Shown piece after piece: positions 1 through 8,388 of a stretch of 64,000 nucleotides of DNA (positions are counted from its first letter, which is position 1; each line of letters opens with the position of its first letter). Source of the DNA: Halobacteriales archaeon (lineage in GTDB: Archaea > Halobacteriota > Halobacteria > Halorutilales > JAHENH01). The position numbers and the translations under genes were made by a program. The DNA is taken from positions 1 through 64,000 of the forward strand of contig JAHENH010000157.1 in assembly GCA_018609935.1 (NCBI GenBank), read 5' to 3'. The notes beneath the pieces were generated by a model. It was not told where the DNA came from and did not search any database. It was given only the letters and a program-made list of their open reading frames with translations.

Positions 1-32
1 AAAAAACAAAATAAAAAAGATACAACAAACAA

Positions 33-731
33 TTATACTTTCTGTAGCTCTACCTCAAATATACAGCCCTCTGGCTGGTTGTCTTCTATCCAGACGTCTC
101 CATTATAATTTGAGGTTAGTGTGTCTACTAGGAAGAGTCCAAGTCCTGTACCGCTTGATTTTTGGTTTTTTTCACCTAGTTTAAATATTTTTTCTTTCAT
201 GTCGTCTGGTATTCCTGGACCATTATCTGCAATAGATATTATAGCTTGGTTATCAGAAATATTAACTGATATTTCGATTTTTGGTGTTTGTTTATCGTTG
301 TGTTGTATCCCGTTTTGTATTAGGTTTTCAAATAGTGAGGATAATAGTTTGTCTGCTTTTACTTTTATATTAGGTATTTCTCCATCTACCTTGATTTCTG
401 AGTTTGGATGGGTTTCTCTAATGTTTATTGTACATTTTTCTAGTATTTCTTTCAAATCTATTGGTTTTGTAGTTTCTTTTTGTATTGATTCTGCTATATC
501 TCTTGCAAGTATTGTAAGTTCACACATATGGTCTGTCTTGTTTATAATGGTTTCTATTTGTTCGTCTTCTCCGTATTTTTTCCTTAATTCTTCCGCATTT
601 AATTTAACTATATTTAGATCATTACGTATATCATGCCGGAAAAGCCGATTAATTAACTGCAACTTCTTATTTTCTTTTTCCAGATTCTCAGATCCCCCAA
701 TAGATCCTGTATCATTCATATTCATAGCCAA
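33..731 (-). CDS. Small sensor-less histidine kinase
   Basis: This is a 232-residue histidine kinase with no membrane or sensor domain. The dimerisation helix carries a probable phospho-acceptor His33 in RHDIRNDLNIV, a form of the H-box I know from haloarchaeal kinases. The ATPase domain follows, with an N-box (ENLIQNGIQHND, about 135-146), a G1 box (DNGPGIP, about 168) and a G2 box (GTGLGLFLV, about 195). The first 30 residues are polar, so the input is probably a partner protein or a lost upstream domain. No response regulator lies next to it. Family assignment is strong and the target is unknown. Confidence 0.85.
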   Translation of the reverse strand: MAMNMNDTGSIGGSENLEKENKKLQLINRLFRHDIRNDLNIVKLNAEELRKKYGEDEQIETIINKTDHMCELTILARDIAESIQKETTKPIDLKEILEKCTINIRETHPNSEIKVDGEIPNIKVKADKLLSSLFENLIQNGIQHNDKQTPKIEISVNISDNQAIISIADNGPGIPDDMKEKIFKLGEKNQKSSGTGLGLFLVDTLTSNYNGDVWIEDNQPEGCIFEVELQKV

Positions 732-800
732 AACATTAGTTAATAAATTTTTTTCAGATATTTAAATTTTAAATTTTTTATAAATTAAAAACCAGTTATT

Positions 801-911
801 TTAAAATCTATCCATCCATTCGATACCGATTTTATATAAATCCATTATTTCTTCATCACCTAAAATCCATAGACACTTTTCCACCTCAACTTCACTATTT
901 CTATACGCCAC
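801..911 (-). pseudogene. Possible C-terminal gene fragment (36 codons)
   Basis: A short reading frame from a GTG codon ends in a protein-like stretch (LWILGDEEIMDLYKIG) and the stop at 801. Read further upstream, the same frame runs antisense into the decayed exchanger beginning near 929, so it looks like a tail cut off at that junction. I do not recognise the family. It may be chance coding. Confidence 0.25.
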
Positions 912-928
912 TATGCCTATATATGTAA

Positions 929-1379
929 TATGAGGGGTGTATAAGGAGTGGTGATCTTGTAGTTGGTAATATAATTGATTCAGAAGTCGCACAAATAACA
1001 TTGGCTATAGGTATAGTTGCACTGATATCTCCTATAATAACATCTAGACGTAATGTTTTGGTTTATGGAGGTGCGATGATACTATCTATGATTATAATGA
1101 TTTTGACAATAGAGGATGATGTATTGATACGGTCTGAACGATTGTTGATGATATTAGCTTATGTCTTTTTTTATCCATGATTTATATTCAAATGAGGGTG
1201 GGGAAGAAATAGGAGAAGAACTAAAAGAAGAAGAACCTTCGCCGAAAAGAGATATAGTTCTTGTTGTAGGTGGTCTTATACTTGTAATTTTCGGAGGGCA
1301 TCTGATGGTTTCGAATGGTTTAGGGCTTGCAGGAATATTAAATATACCAGAATACATAATAGGTTTCATAGTTATCTAA
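929..1379 (+). pseudogene. Decayed Na+/Ca2+ exchanger (CaCA family)
   Basis: Two overlapping frames together resemble part of a cation/Ca2+ antiporter. The first (929-1180) reads SGDLVVGNIIDSEVAQITLAIG followed by hydrophobic helices, which matches the region around the alpha-1 repeat, where intact proteins usually have GNxxGSNxxN. The frame breaks at a run of seven T's near 1164-1170. A second frame (from 1161) continues with an acidic loop and GGLILVIFGGHLMVSNGLGLAG, ending at IIGFIVI just where the second alpha repeat (GTSLPEL) should begin. The start, the frame and the C-terminal half are all lost. A recombinase gene begins 26 bases further on, which may explain the truncation. Confidence 0.7.
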
Positions 1380-1405
1380 ATACAAACAAGAAACAAATAA
1401 TTTCT

Positions 1406-2008
1406 ATGAGAATAGAAAAAAACCAAGACGGAAAAACACACAAGGTTTGGTTGAATAGTCAAGACTTTAAGGATCTAAGGAATGCTGCAAAAGGATACAG
1501 AGAAGACCTAATAATTAGGTTAGGAGGAAAAGCAGGACTCAGATCTTTTGAGATTCCACAGATAAAACCAAAACACATGATGTTAGCAAGCAACGGAGAA
1601 GACTACTTCCTAAGAATACCAAAAGGAAAAGACACCAAAAATGGTGAGGGAAAACCAAGAGACACATATCTACCCAAAGACATCCATAGGGATTTACACA
1701 TATATGTTAATGAAAACCATATAGGAAAAAACCAAAAAATATTCAATATAACACCAAGACGAATACAACAAATAATAAGTGAAACCGGAGAATGTGCAAC
1801 AATAAACACAGAAAACGAAGGCTTTAAAAAGATATCTAGCCATGACCTAAGAAGATATTTCGGTCATAGTATGCTCGTAGAAAAACGGATGAACCCAGAA
1901 GTAGTAATAGAGATTGGGGGTTGGGAGGATTATCAAGCTATAAAGCCTTATCTGTCTAAACCATCAGAAGAGACAATTATTGAAGAGTTCTCTAGGATCC
2001 AGGAATAG
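1406..2008 (+). CDS. Tyrosine recombinase, catalytic domain only
   Basis: This 200-residue phage-integrase family protein consists almost wholly of the catalytic domain. Visible active-site residues are Arg46 (GLRSFEI), a Lys at 73 or 75 in the beta-hairpin (IPKGK), His146 and Arg149 (SHDLRRYF), Trp173 in place of the second His (GGWED), and the nucleophile Tyr182 (KPYLSKP). The usual N-terminal core-binding domain is absent. Similar short forms occur in archaea. Catalytic residues look intact, so it may still be active. It lies directly after the broken exchanger and near other mobile-element debris. No attachment repeats were found. Confidence 0.85.
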   Translation: MRIEKNQDGKTHKVWLNSQDFKDLRNAAKGYREDLIIRLGGKAGLRSFEIPQIKPKHMMLASNGEDYFLRIPKGKDTKNGEGKPRDTYLPKDIHRDLHIYVNENHIGKNQKIFNITPRRIQQIISETGECATINTENEGFKKISSHDLRRYFGHSMLVEKRMNPEVVIEIGGWEDYQAIKPYLSKPSEETIIEEFSRIQE

Positions 2009-2184
2009 ATCTTTGTTTATTTTATAGGTCTATTTTATACATATTTGTTTAGAAAATATTTATAGTAGAAATTGTGTAGTTTATTTCCACTAACTAAACA
2101 AAAACCTAACATTAGGTGTTTAGCTATAAGAGAAACCAAAAAAGAAATATTTTTTTATATAGAAAGGACAGTCAGTGATTGGGT

Positions 2185-2734
2185 TTATCTTGCTGTTACT
2201 GTTTGATCTGCTACTACTCGGCCACTTTCATCATGTATCAACATCACCCTATATCTTTGGTTTCGGTCAAGTGCATTAAATTCTATATCTGTACTATCTG
2301 TACCTATATCGTTATAGTTATCCCAGCTATCAATCCATGGTCCAGAGGTTGTCATCGTACCACTATTTATTTCGTCGAAGTTTAGTGTTGTTTCCCCTCC
2401 TGTTCTTAGTGCTTGTGCGTTTTCATCGGATACTGGATCCCATTCAGCAATAGATCCATTTGTTATATTTCTTACTAGGACTCTTATATCACTGTTAAAT
2501 ATATCTTCTCCACCTTCATGTGTAAAACGTAATATTACCATCATCGTTGTTTGATCCAGAAAGATCCGCTTCTATACCAATAGATGCTTGTGGAACTCTT
2601 TCAGTAGCTCGGTCTTGAAATCCTAGTACGAATGCTCCTATGACTGCTGCTAATATTACCGTAATTGCGACCATCAGTATGACCCCTATAACTGGTGAAA
2701 CCGCCTTATCTTTATCGAACAATTCATCTTTCAT
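2185..2734 (-). pseudogene. Archaeal type IV pilin, frameshifted
   Basis: The N-terminal frame (2516-2734) has the archaeal pilin signature: a short charged leader, then DKAVSPVIGVILMVAITVILAAVIG, the class III signal peptide plus hydrophobic helix processed by a PibD-type peptidase. It stops after GNITFYT. The second frame (to 2185) continues with THEGGEDIF and a beta-rich domain typical of this family. Removing one T from the TTTT run near 2528-2533 joins them as GNITF-THEGG, giving about 182 residues. So the gene is one base out of frame: a recent mutation, phase variation or a sequencing error. Expected role: adhesion or surface pilus subunit. Confidence 0.8.
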
Positions 2735-2902
2735 GGTAGTTGATTTAATTTAATAGTTGTATATATGTTTTGTGGAAAAAACCAAAAAACATTACCTATA
2801 GTAATACGTCATACTCTAAAAAATTATAACCGACACATAATACTAAATACTAATTAAGTCAAAAAAACCCTATAAAACCATAAAACCAAAAAACCAAAAA
2901 AC

Positions 2903-3091
2903 AGTCCTTCAAGTATTATTCAACAAATAAAAAGTATAACAGCTAGAAAACTATGGAAAAACCACACTGAGTCGATGAAACAGTATTTTTGGAGTGGTGG
3001 ATGTTGGGAGAAATCCTATTATATTGGAACAGCGGGTGAAGTAAGTTCAGACACTATACAGAAATACATTGAAAGAACAGAACACGTTTAG
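2903..3091 (+). mobile_element. IS200/IS605 tnpA (Y1 transposase) C-terminal remnant
   Basis: An open frame without a start codon, from 2903 to the TAG at 3089, reads as the C-terminal third of an IS200-type transposase: SPSSIIQQIKSITARKLW, then FWSGGCWEKSYYIGTAGEVS and TIQKYIERTEHV. In the family this corresponds to the helix before, and the strand and terminal helix after, the catalytic tyrosine region. The N-terminal HUH motif is missing, so it cannot be active. The typical right-end hairpin follows 16 bases after the stop. Confidence 0.75.
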
Positions 3092-3106
3092 CAACACACG
3101 ATTCAC

Positions 3107-3127
3107 CCTCGGAGTCAAGCTCCGAGG
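3107..3127 (+). repeat. IS200/IS605 right-end hairpin
   Basis: A perfect 8-bp stem (CCTCGGAG and CTCCGAGG) with the loop TCAAG lies just downstream of the transposase remnant. In IS200/IS605 elements a subterminal hairpin at this position is what the transposase recognises. Its perfect pairing contrasts with the decayed gene and suggests a fairly recent loss. Confidence 0.6.
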
Positions 3128-3202
3128 CACTCTCGCTCAAAATCCTGTAGAGAAAAACAGTATTTTATACCTCCATTTTTCTTGATTTCACTTCTAACCC
3201 CT

Positions 3203-3525
3203 TTAATCGACCGACTCTACGTATTTTGTGAAATATCCAAGTAAGTCTTCCATCCTATTGCTAGTACCCAAAACTAAATAGTTTTCTTTATTACCTTTAA
3301 ATATAATATATTCATTCTAAGACGTGTAATGACATTACCAATTAATCTTTTGAAGGTATCTCTTTTTGTTTCCTCTGAAATAGCTGAAAGAAAACTATCT
3401 AAAAATGGCTGTATATTTATCTTGTTATAATTTATTTTTAGATCTTTAGCCACCTTAACCGTATCAAATATATTATCTTCTAAGTTTTTATTTGATAGTA
3501 ATATAAATCCATAAAAACTAACACA
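3203..3525 (-). pseudogene. nadE: Decayed NAD+ synthetase
   Basis: Read leftwards from 3525, one frame gives GFILLSNKNLEDNIFDTVKVAK, then NKINIQPFLDSF and GNVITRLRMNILYL. A second frame, one base shifted near 3296-3305, gives NKENYLVLGTSNRMEDLLGYF and FTKYVESVD before a stop at 3203. These match the middle of archaeal NAD+ synthetase (DI.DA..VA, GN..ARLRM.ILY, LVLGTGNKSEL..GYFTKYGD). The N-terminal PP-loop (SGGIDS), the frame and the C-terminus are all missing. It lies between an IS200 remnant and amt. A working copy or another route to NAD must exist elsewhere in the genome. Confidence 0.75.
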
Positions 3526-3564
3526 TTAAACAATTAATATCATCCATTCTGTTGGAGTCACTAC

Positions 3565-5241
3565 CTATACTGCTTCTGGTCCTGTCTTTCCTGTCCTTAT
3601 CTGGTATGCATCCTCTACAGGCAACACAAATATCTTTCCATCACCTGAATTCCCAGTATGTGCGGCCTCACCAATGGCTTCCACTACATCTTCTGCAGGA
3701 ACATCAGCTACAACACACTCAACCTTCACTTTCTGGTGAAGATCAACAGTATACTCCTCACCCCTCCATTGGCTCTTTTTTGCAGGCTGACTACCACGAC
3801 CACTAACATTCGTCACACTAAGACTAGGAGCACCAATCTCAGCAAGTTCTTTTTTAACATCTCCCAATTTATCAGGACGAATAAAAGCCATCACAAGCTT
3901 AATCCCACCATCATTTGGTTTGCCACCATCTGTTCGTATCTTCGGAGATGTACTCCCATCTGTCACTGTTTCTGGCTCTCCAAACTCCGGATATGTCTCA
4001 ACACCATGCTCTGATAAATCAAGACCATCACGCTCATGACTTTCAGATACTCTATGCTCACCCATACTCTTAATCACTTTAAATACAGTATATGTTGCTA
4101 GTACAGTCCAAATCATAATCACAAAAACCCCAACAACCTGGGCTATCAATTGGCTCATTGAGAATCCACCTACAGCTATAAATGGAAATATCAACGCACC
4201 AAGTATACCAGCAGACCCATGAACAGGAAACACAGCACAAACATCATCAATATTCAGGCTCTTCTCAACGAATTCGAATACTATAGGGAGTTGTGCTCCT
4301 GCAAGTAACCCTACCAGTATAGCTCCAGGCCAGATTACTGCATCAGTTATACTTGTAATTCCTACAAGTCCTGCAAGCATACCATTCGCAACATACAAAG
4401 GATCCACTTTATCAGTCTTCACCAAAGCAATCACTGCAGCCCCAATGGCTCCTGCAGCCATAGATAATGTAGTTGTGAGTGCTACTCTTCCTACGTATCC
4501 AAATGCTGCAAGTTCTAGTTTTCCGTTATCCACTGAGAACACTGTTGCGGCTGTTCCTACGTTGAATCCATACCATCCGAAGGATAGTATGAGTGTTCCT
4601 AGTACTGCGAATGTGAGTGAGTGTCCTGGTATTACGTTTGCTGTTCCGTCTGGGTTGAATCTATCCATTCGTGGCCCTATAACCCAAGCAGCAGTTAACC
4701 CTGCAATTCCTCCCAAGCCATGGACTATCATACCACCAGCAAAATCATGAAAGCCAACACCCGCTATATTCGATAGGAAGCCACCAGCCCACGTAAAACC
4801 AGTAATAACCGGATATATTACAGTAGCAAGCAATATCGTATATGTTATGTATGCTCTGAGTTTGCATCTGCCTGCTACTGCACCACTAACAATTGTTGCC
4901 GCCGTCATTGCAAATACTGCTCCAAACAACCAACTAATCCAATCAGCACTACCACCATTAATATATGCGAATGATTCTGCTAGTGAGTAGCCGCCGCTTG
5001 TGAGTCCTCCAACTAGACTTGAGATGCCTGCACCTAATAAAAAGAAGGTTATTACACCTATTCCCCATGTCAGCATGTTTTTTGTTAGTTGATTTGCCAC
5101 ATTTTTTGACCGTACTTGTCCGGCTTCTAACATCGCAAATCCTGCATGCATAAAGAATATCAAAAATGTTACAACCAAAACCCACATCATGTTCACACCT
5201 TCAGCCATAGTCTTCAACTGTAATGTGACTAAATCCATCAT
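3565..5241 (-). CDS. amt: Ammonium transporter fused to a PII (GlnK) domain
   Basis: The first 410 or so residues are an Amt/MEP/Rh channel with an extracellular N-terminus, about 11 membrane helices, the Amt motif [19 protein letters not shown] and the two pore histidines ([11 protein letters not shown] and [11 protein letters not shown]). A charged linker follows, then a complete PII domain from about 445 to the end: [12 protein letters not shown], a T-loop with RGEEYTVD (the Tyr that is modified in many PII proteins), and the C-terminal signature [23 protein letters not shown] normally docks on Amt from a separate gene, glnK. Here sensor and channel share one chain, so gating should be in cis. 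No separate glnK lies beside it. Confidence 0.92.
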   Translation of the reverse strand: MMDLVTLQLKTMAEGVNMMWVLVVTFLIFFMHAGFAMLEAGQVRSKNVANQLTKNMLTWGIGVITFFLLGAGISSLVGGLTSGGYSLAESFAYINGGSADWISWLFGAVFAMTAATIVSGAVAGRCKLRAYITYTILLATVIYPVITGFTWAGGFLSNIAGVGFHDFAGGMIVHGLGGIAGLTAAWVIGPRMDRFNPDGTANVIPGHSLTFAVLGTLILSFGWYGFNVGTAATVFSVDNGKLELAAFGYVGRVALTTTLSMAAGAIGAAVIALVKTDKVDPLYVANGMLAGLVGITSITDAVIWPGAILVGLLAGAQLPIVFEFVEKSLNIDDVCAVFPVHGSAGILGALIFPFIAVGGFSMSQLIAQVVGVFVIMIWTVLATYTVFKVIKSMGEHRVSESHERDGLDLSEHGVETYPEFGEPETVTDGSTSPKIRTDGGKPNDGGIKLVMAFIRPDKLGDVKKELAEIGAPSLSVTNVSGRGSQPAKKSQWRGEEYTVDLHQKVKVECVVADVPAEDVVEAIGEAAHTGNSGDGKIFVLPVEDAYQIRTGKTGPEAV

Positions 5242-5923
5242 ACTAATCTGTCACCCTTTTCGTTATATCTACCGTAAATTTTCTATTTGGACATTTTAAC
5301 ATATTTTGTTATATATATACCAAAACTCTAAGTATATAAAAGATTTTCTATTTGAATATATAATTTATATGGTTATAATAAAATATTTGTCCAATTTATA
5401 TCTAATTATAAACCATGAAGAAACAGACACAAACAAAAAAATAAACAAAGATAGACTAACTGTTCAAAAAAATCAAAAAGTATAAAAAAAATAAACCAAA
5501 ATACAAAATAATATAAATTATAACTATTTATACTGATAGATACAAATTGATAAATCTAAAAAACAAATAAAAATTAGATAACAATAATACGTTTAAATAT
5601 ACAATAAAAAGAATAAAATATACAAGTTATATTAAATATATAACAAAATAAACCAAATATCTTATATTATTTAATACCTTATTAACTCTTACTTATTTTA
5701 TCAACTTCACCACTAAAGCTAGGATTTCACTTCGTACTCAATAATACAAAACTATAATATATCTGGAAATCAATCTCCTAAGACCAATTTATTTTTAGAA
5801 ACTATAAATAAAACATTCATTTGTTATCCATCATTAAATTCTAATAATCTAAAAAACTAGTAAACTCCTAAAATTTAAAATTTACTTAAAAAATAGAAAA
5901 AAGGAAGTCAAAGGATTATTAAC
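5242..5923 (+). other. AT-rich gene-free stretch upstream of amt
   Basis: About 680 bases of extremely AT-rich sequence with no convincing reading frame. The part next to amt (to about 5350) must contain its promoter; several TATA-like stretches there cannot be told apart. No tandem repeats, orc1/cdc6-type origin boxes or tRNA-like folds were recognised. Confidence 0.4.
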
Positions 5924-6070
5924 ATGAAAGTGTATAAAGATTTATTGAATAAAATGAATATAGTCCCAAGAGAACAAAATCCGTATTTAAAATTCTTAAA
6001 AATATGGGTATTAATTAGCTTATTATCGGCTGCACTATATCTGCTTAATACTGTTTTCAATTTTATATAA
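5924..6070 (+). CDS. Small single-span membrane protein (48 aa)
   Basis: A short frame starts ATG AAA GTG, 14 bases after an AAGGA-type stretch. It encodes a basic, amphipathic N-terminus (MKVYKDLLNKMNIVPRE) and one hydrophobic helix of about 20 residues (IWVLISLLSAALYLL). The length, start, upstream A/G-rich stretch and clean hydrophobic helix favour a real protein. I do not recognise a family. It stands alone in an AT-rich region where chance frames are short. Confidence 0.45.
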   Translation: MKVYKDLLNKMNIVPREQNPYLKFLKIWVLISLLSAALYLLNTVFNFI

Positions 6071-6176
6071 ATAAAAAATTAATATAAAAATATCTATATT
6101 TAAAAAATTAAATTATATAATCAGTTTATACTAGCTATTTAGATTAGTATTAATTAAAAATTCTTATTCTATGTTT

Positions 6177-6383
6177 TTATTCTATTTTTTCTACTTCAAC
6201 AGCTCGAGGGCCTCTTTCAGCTTGTTCTACTTCGAATTCAAATTCTGCTCCTTCTTCTATTCTTGTTCCAGGAGATAATTCTGATTTATGTAAAAAAACG
6301 TCTTCTTCATCTTCTTGTCCTTCTATTTCAATAAAACCGTAGCCCTTTCTATTATGAAAGAAACTTAACGTACCTTTTACCAT
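6177..6383 (-). CDS. cspA: Cold-shock domain protein
   Basis: A 68-residue single cold-shock domain (OB fold). It has RNP1 as KGYGFIE (about 13-19), RNP2 as DVFLHKS (about 28-34) and the usual C-terminal GPRAVEV. It is acidic overall, as in haloarchaeal Csp proteins. It probably binds single-stranded RNA or DNA and melts secondary structure. It is monocistronic. A 16-nt-arm inverted repeat lies about 120 bases upstream of the start and could be part of its control region or a terminator of something else. Confidence 0.9.
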   Translation of the reverse strand: MVKGTLSFFHNRKGYGFIEIEGQEDEEDVFLHKSELSPGTRIEEGAEFEFEVEQAERGPRAVEVEKIE

Positions 6384-6502
6384 ACTAATTACACTTAATA
6401 AGTTCTAAACACCTACAGGTTAAAAACGTTGTGTTATTTTTTATATATATCAAATAAAAATTTATATATTAAATATTTTGATGTATTAAACCTATATCAC
6501 TC

Positions 6503-6538
6503 TAATATGATATTCTAACTCTTTAGAACATCATATTA
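6503..6538. repeat. Near-perfect 16-nt inverted repeat
   Basis: Arms TAATATGATATTCTAA (6503-6518) and TTAGAACATCATATTA (6523-6538) pair at 15 of 16 positions across the loop CTCT. It lies in the gap between cspA and the small membrane-protein gene at 6931. Such a long stem is unlikely by chance even in AT-rich DNA. It could be an operator, an RNA hairpin or a mobile-element end. Confidence 0.55.
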
Positions 6539-6930
6539 CACTATATATTATTTTTATGTCAAAAGAATTAAAAAACCAATCCCCCCCTTTTTGTACAAAA
6601 AAATAAAAATATTTTAAATCACATATTATAACTTAATAGATAATATATTATTCTCAGCTAGAGTATATTAGAAACCTTAAAGTTAACTATACCCCCTCCA
6701 CTACCCAGTAATTACTTCAGTTCCAAGAATAGGGAGATAAGACTATGACTAAATGAACTACCTACCCTGCTTCGTCACTCTTATTAGTCGTTCGCCCGTT
6801 GGAGACGGGGACTTAGCCTGTAAAAGTTAAAGATAAATTGAATTCAAATATAAGCTTAGTAAAAGAAATACAAATATAAAGTTATAAAAAGAAATTAAGT
6901 AATATATCCAAAATATATAGAACACTAATA
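6539..6930. other. Gene-free stretch with a GC-richer island
   Basis: No reading frame is supported. It contains a run of C's near 6584 and, at about 6690-6830, a segment clearly richer in G and C than its surroundings, with short self-complementary pieces (CCCGTTGGAGACGGG, near 6793). The segment resembles the decayed ends of IS200/IS605-type elements, but I cannot prove it. The promoter of the gene at 6931 must lie in the AT-rich tail. Confidence 0.3.
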
Positions 6931-7179
6931 ATGAACTCAAAATCTCTTGTACTTATAGGAACAGTTATAATATTTTTTGGGTTCTTTCTTGTTTCAGCCG
7001 GTATAATTTTAAATTCAATTTTAGGAGAAAATTCAAGTAAACTAGAGGGAGGGGGTATAGTGATGATTGGTCCTATACCTATAGCTTTTGGAACAAGTAC
7101 AGAAATGGTTATAGTAGCTATGATGTTAGGAGTGTTACTTATAGTTTTATGGATCTTTGGAACTATCTTGATAAAATAG
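6931..7179 (+). CDS. Small two-span membrane protein, DUF131-like
   Basis: An 82-residue protein with two hydrophobic helices (about 6-28 and 58-80) around a short loop reading GGGIVMIGPIPIAFGT. This GG-hyphobic-GPIPI-FG loop is the hallmark of the archaeal DUF131/TIGR00304 family of small membrane proteins, whose function is not known. The gene stands alone between two AT-rich gaps. The family call rests on the central motif and overall layout. Confidence 0.7.
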   Translation: MNSKSLVLIGTVIIFFGFFLVSAGIILNSILGENSSKLEGGGIVMIGPIPIAFGTSTEMVIVAMMLGVLLIVLWIFGTILIK

Positions 7180-7270
7180 AATATATAGATATGCTATTTC
7201 GTTCACTAAGTTTAACTTATCTAGGATAGTTTCCCATGGTTGTTTAGAATAGAAATATTTTATAAGTAAA

Positions 7271-7726
7271 TTATTTTTCTTGCCATTTCCATCCTTTTAT
7301 TCTTGTCTGTAATCCTGCAGCTATTCCCGAAATTAGATCATCCTCACCTTCAGTACTTCCAGAATTATAATGTATATCCATATAGTGGAATGTAGCTTCT
7401 GCAAGTGTTTTTTTAGGCTCTGATTCTGCAATAGTTGCAGCTATGTTTTTACCTATTATTTCATCTACTATAATTCCTGAATAATCATTTTTAATTTCTA
7501 GATCTTTTCCTATCTTGTATAGTGCTGCAATATTTAATGCTAAATCCTTATTTTCTAGTACCTTTCTAAGTTCCTTTTTTACATTTTTTTCATCAGCTTT
7601 TTTAACATTTTCATCAAATTCTTCCCCCAATTTTTCTCTAGAATAATTTATTAGGTCTACTATTTCCTCTGAATTATCTTCAAAAAATTGATAAAATTCA
7701 TCAACTGTATTTTCTGATATCTCCAT
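7271..7726 (-). CDS. CobZ/PgpA-like protein, tentative
   Basis: A 151-residue, acidic, mainly helical protein. The second half runs IVDEIIGKNIAATIAE, then FHYMD, then DDLISGIAAGLQTRI. This order resembles archaeal CobZ (alpha-ribazole phosphatase) and PgpA, which have DEVIGMAIAEYI, F.R.D and DD.I.GL..G...R. The first half (ELRKVLENKDLALNIAALYKIG) also resembles the helical N-terminal part of CobZ. The KPG segment of the family is missing, so activity is uncertain. It may be a divergent member acting in cobamide or phospholipid synthesis. It stands alone, with coaBC-hpt upstream in the same direction. Confidence 0.45.
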   Translation of the reverse strand: MEISENTVDEFYQFFEDNSEEIVDLINYSREKLGEEFDENVKKADEKNVKKELRKVLENKDLALNIAALYKIGKDLEIKNDYSGIIVDEIIGKNIAATIAESEPKKTLAEATFHYMDIHYNSGSTEGEDDLISGIAAGLQTRIKGWKWQEK

Positions 7727-7848
7727 TATATATGTAAAATTACTTTATACAATATATACATATTTCTTTAAACAAGGTAAGAAAAACTATAAAGATATAT
7801 AATAAAAAATATATCCTTTACTTTTTTTCCTATTTACTTTTTCATATA

Positions 7849-8388
7849 TTATCTTATTTTTATTTGTTTATTTTCTAGATCTATTTTTATTAGAGTTTCT
7901 ACATCTATAGAAAAATCTGGCATATCACCTTTCTGTATCACTACTATAGAATTAGTTATTTCAGCACCAATAGAGTTTAAAGCTTTTATTATTGATTTTA
8001 AGGTACCACCAGTAGATATTACATCATCTAACAGAACCACTTTATCACCCTTGTTTATGTAGTTTATATATAGATCGTTTTTAGAATAACCTGTAACCTG
8101 TTTTACTGAAACTTCATCTTGAAATCCGTAGCTTTTTTTTCTTGCAATTAAAAGAGGTTTATCTATCTTTAATGAAACACTAGTACCTATATGGATACCC
8201 ATAGCTTCCGGAACTATAATTTTTTCAACCTCACCCACATCTATATGCTTAACTAATTCATCAACTATCTCTCTAAGTAAATCAGGATCAAGTTCCGGGA
8301 TACCATCAGTTATCGGATGTACAAAATAATTATATCCTTCCTTTTCTATTATGGGAGAACTTCTTAATGATTCTTTAAGTTTTTCCAT
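7849..8388 (-). CDS. hpt: Archaeal purine phosphoribosyltransferase (hypoxanthine/adenine type)
   Basis: A 179-residue type I phosphoribosyltransferase that converts a purine base plus PRPP to the nucleotide. The PRPP-binding motif VVLLDDVISTGGTL is near residues 118-131. The N-terminal part (YFVHPITDGIPELDP) is typical of the archaeal HGPRTase group related to adenine phosphoribosyltransferase. IVPEAMGIHIGT matches the family's E-x-x-G loop. Its ATG overlaps the stop of coaBC by one base (TAATG), so the two are probably translationally coupled. Base preference cannot be read from sequence; hypoxanthine/guanine is usual in this group. Confidence 0.87.
   Translation of the reverse strand: MEKLKESLRSSPIIEKEGYNYFVHPITDGIPELDPDLLREIVDELVKHIDVGEVEKIIVPEAMGIHIGTSVSLKIDKPLLIARKKSYGFQDEVSVKQVTGYSKNDLYINYINKGDKVVLLDDVISTGGTLKSIIKALNSIGAEITNSIVVIQKGDMPDFSIDVETLIKIDLENKQIKIR

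Noticed and set aside
3703..4750. Open frames opposite amt
   Set aside because: Antisense shadows of a certain gene, with Thr/Ser-rich products.
5242..5923. Replication origin in the AT-rich gap
   Set aside because: No orc1/cdc6 gene and no repeated origin-box motif; AT content alone is not evidence.
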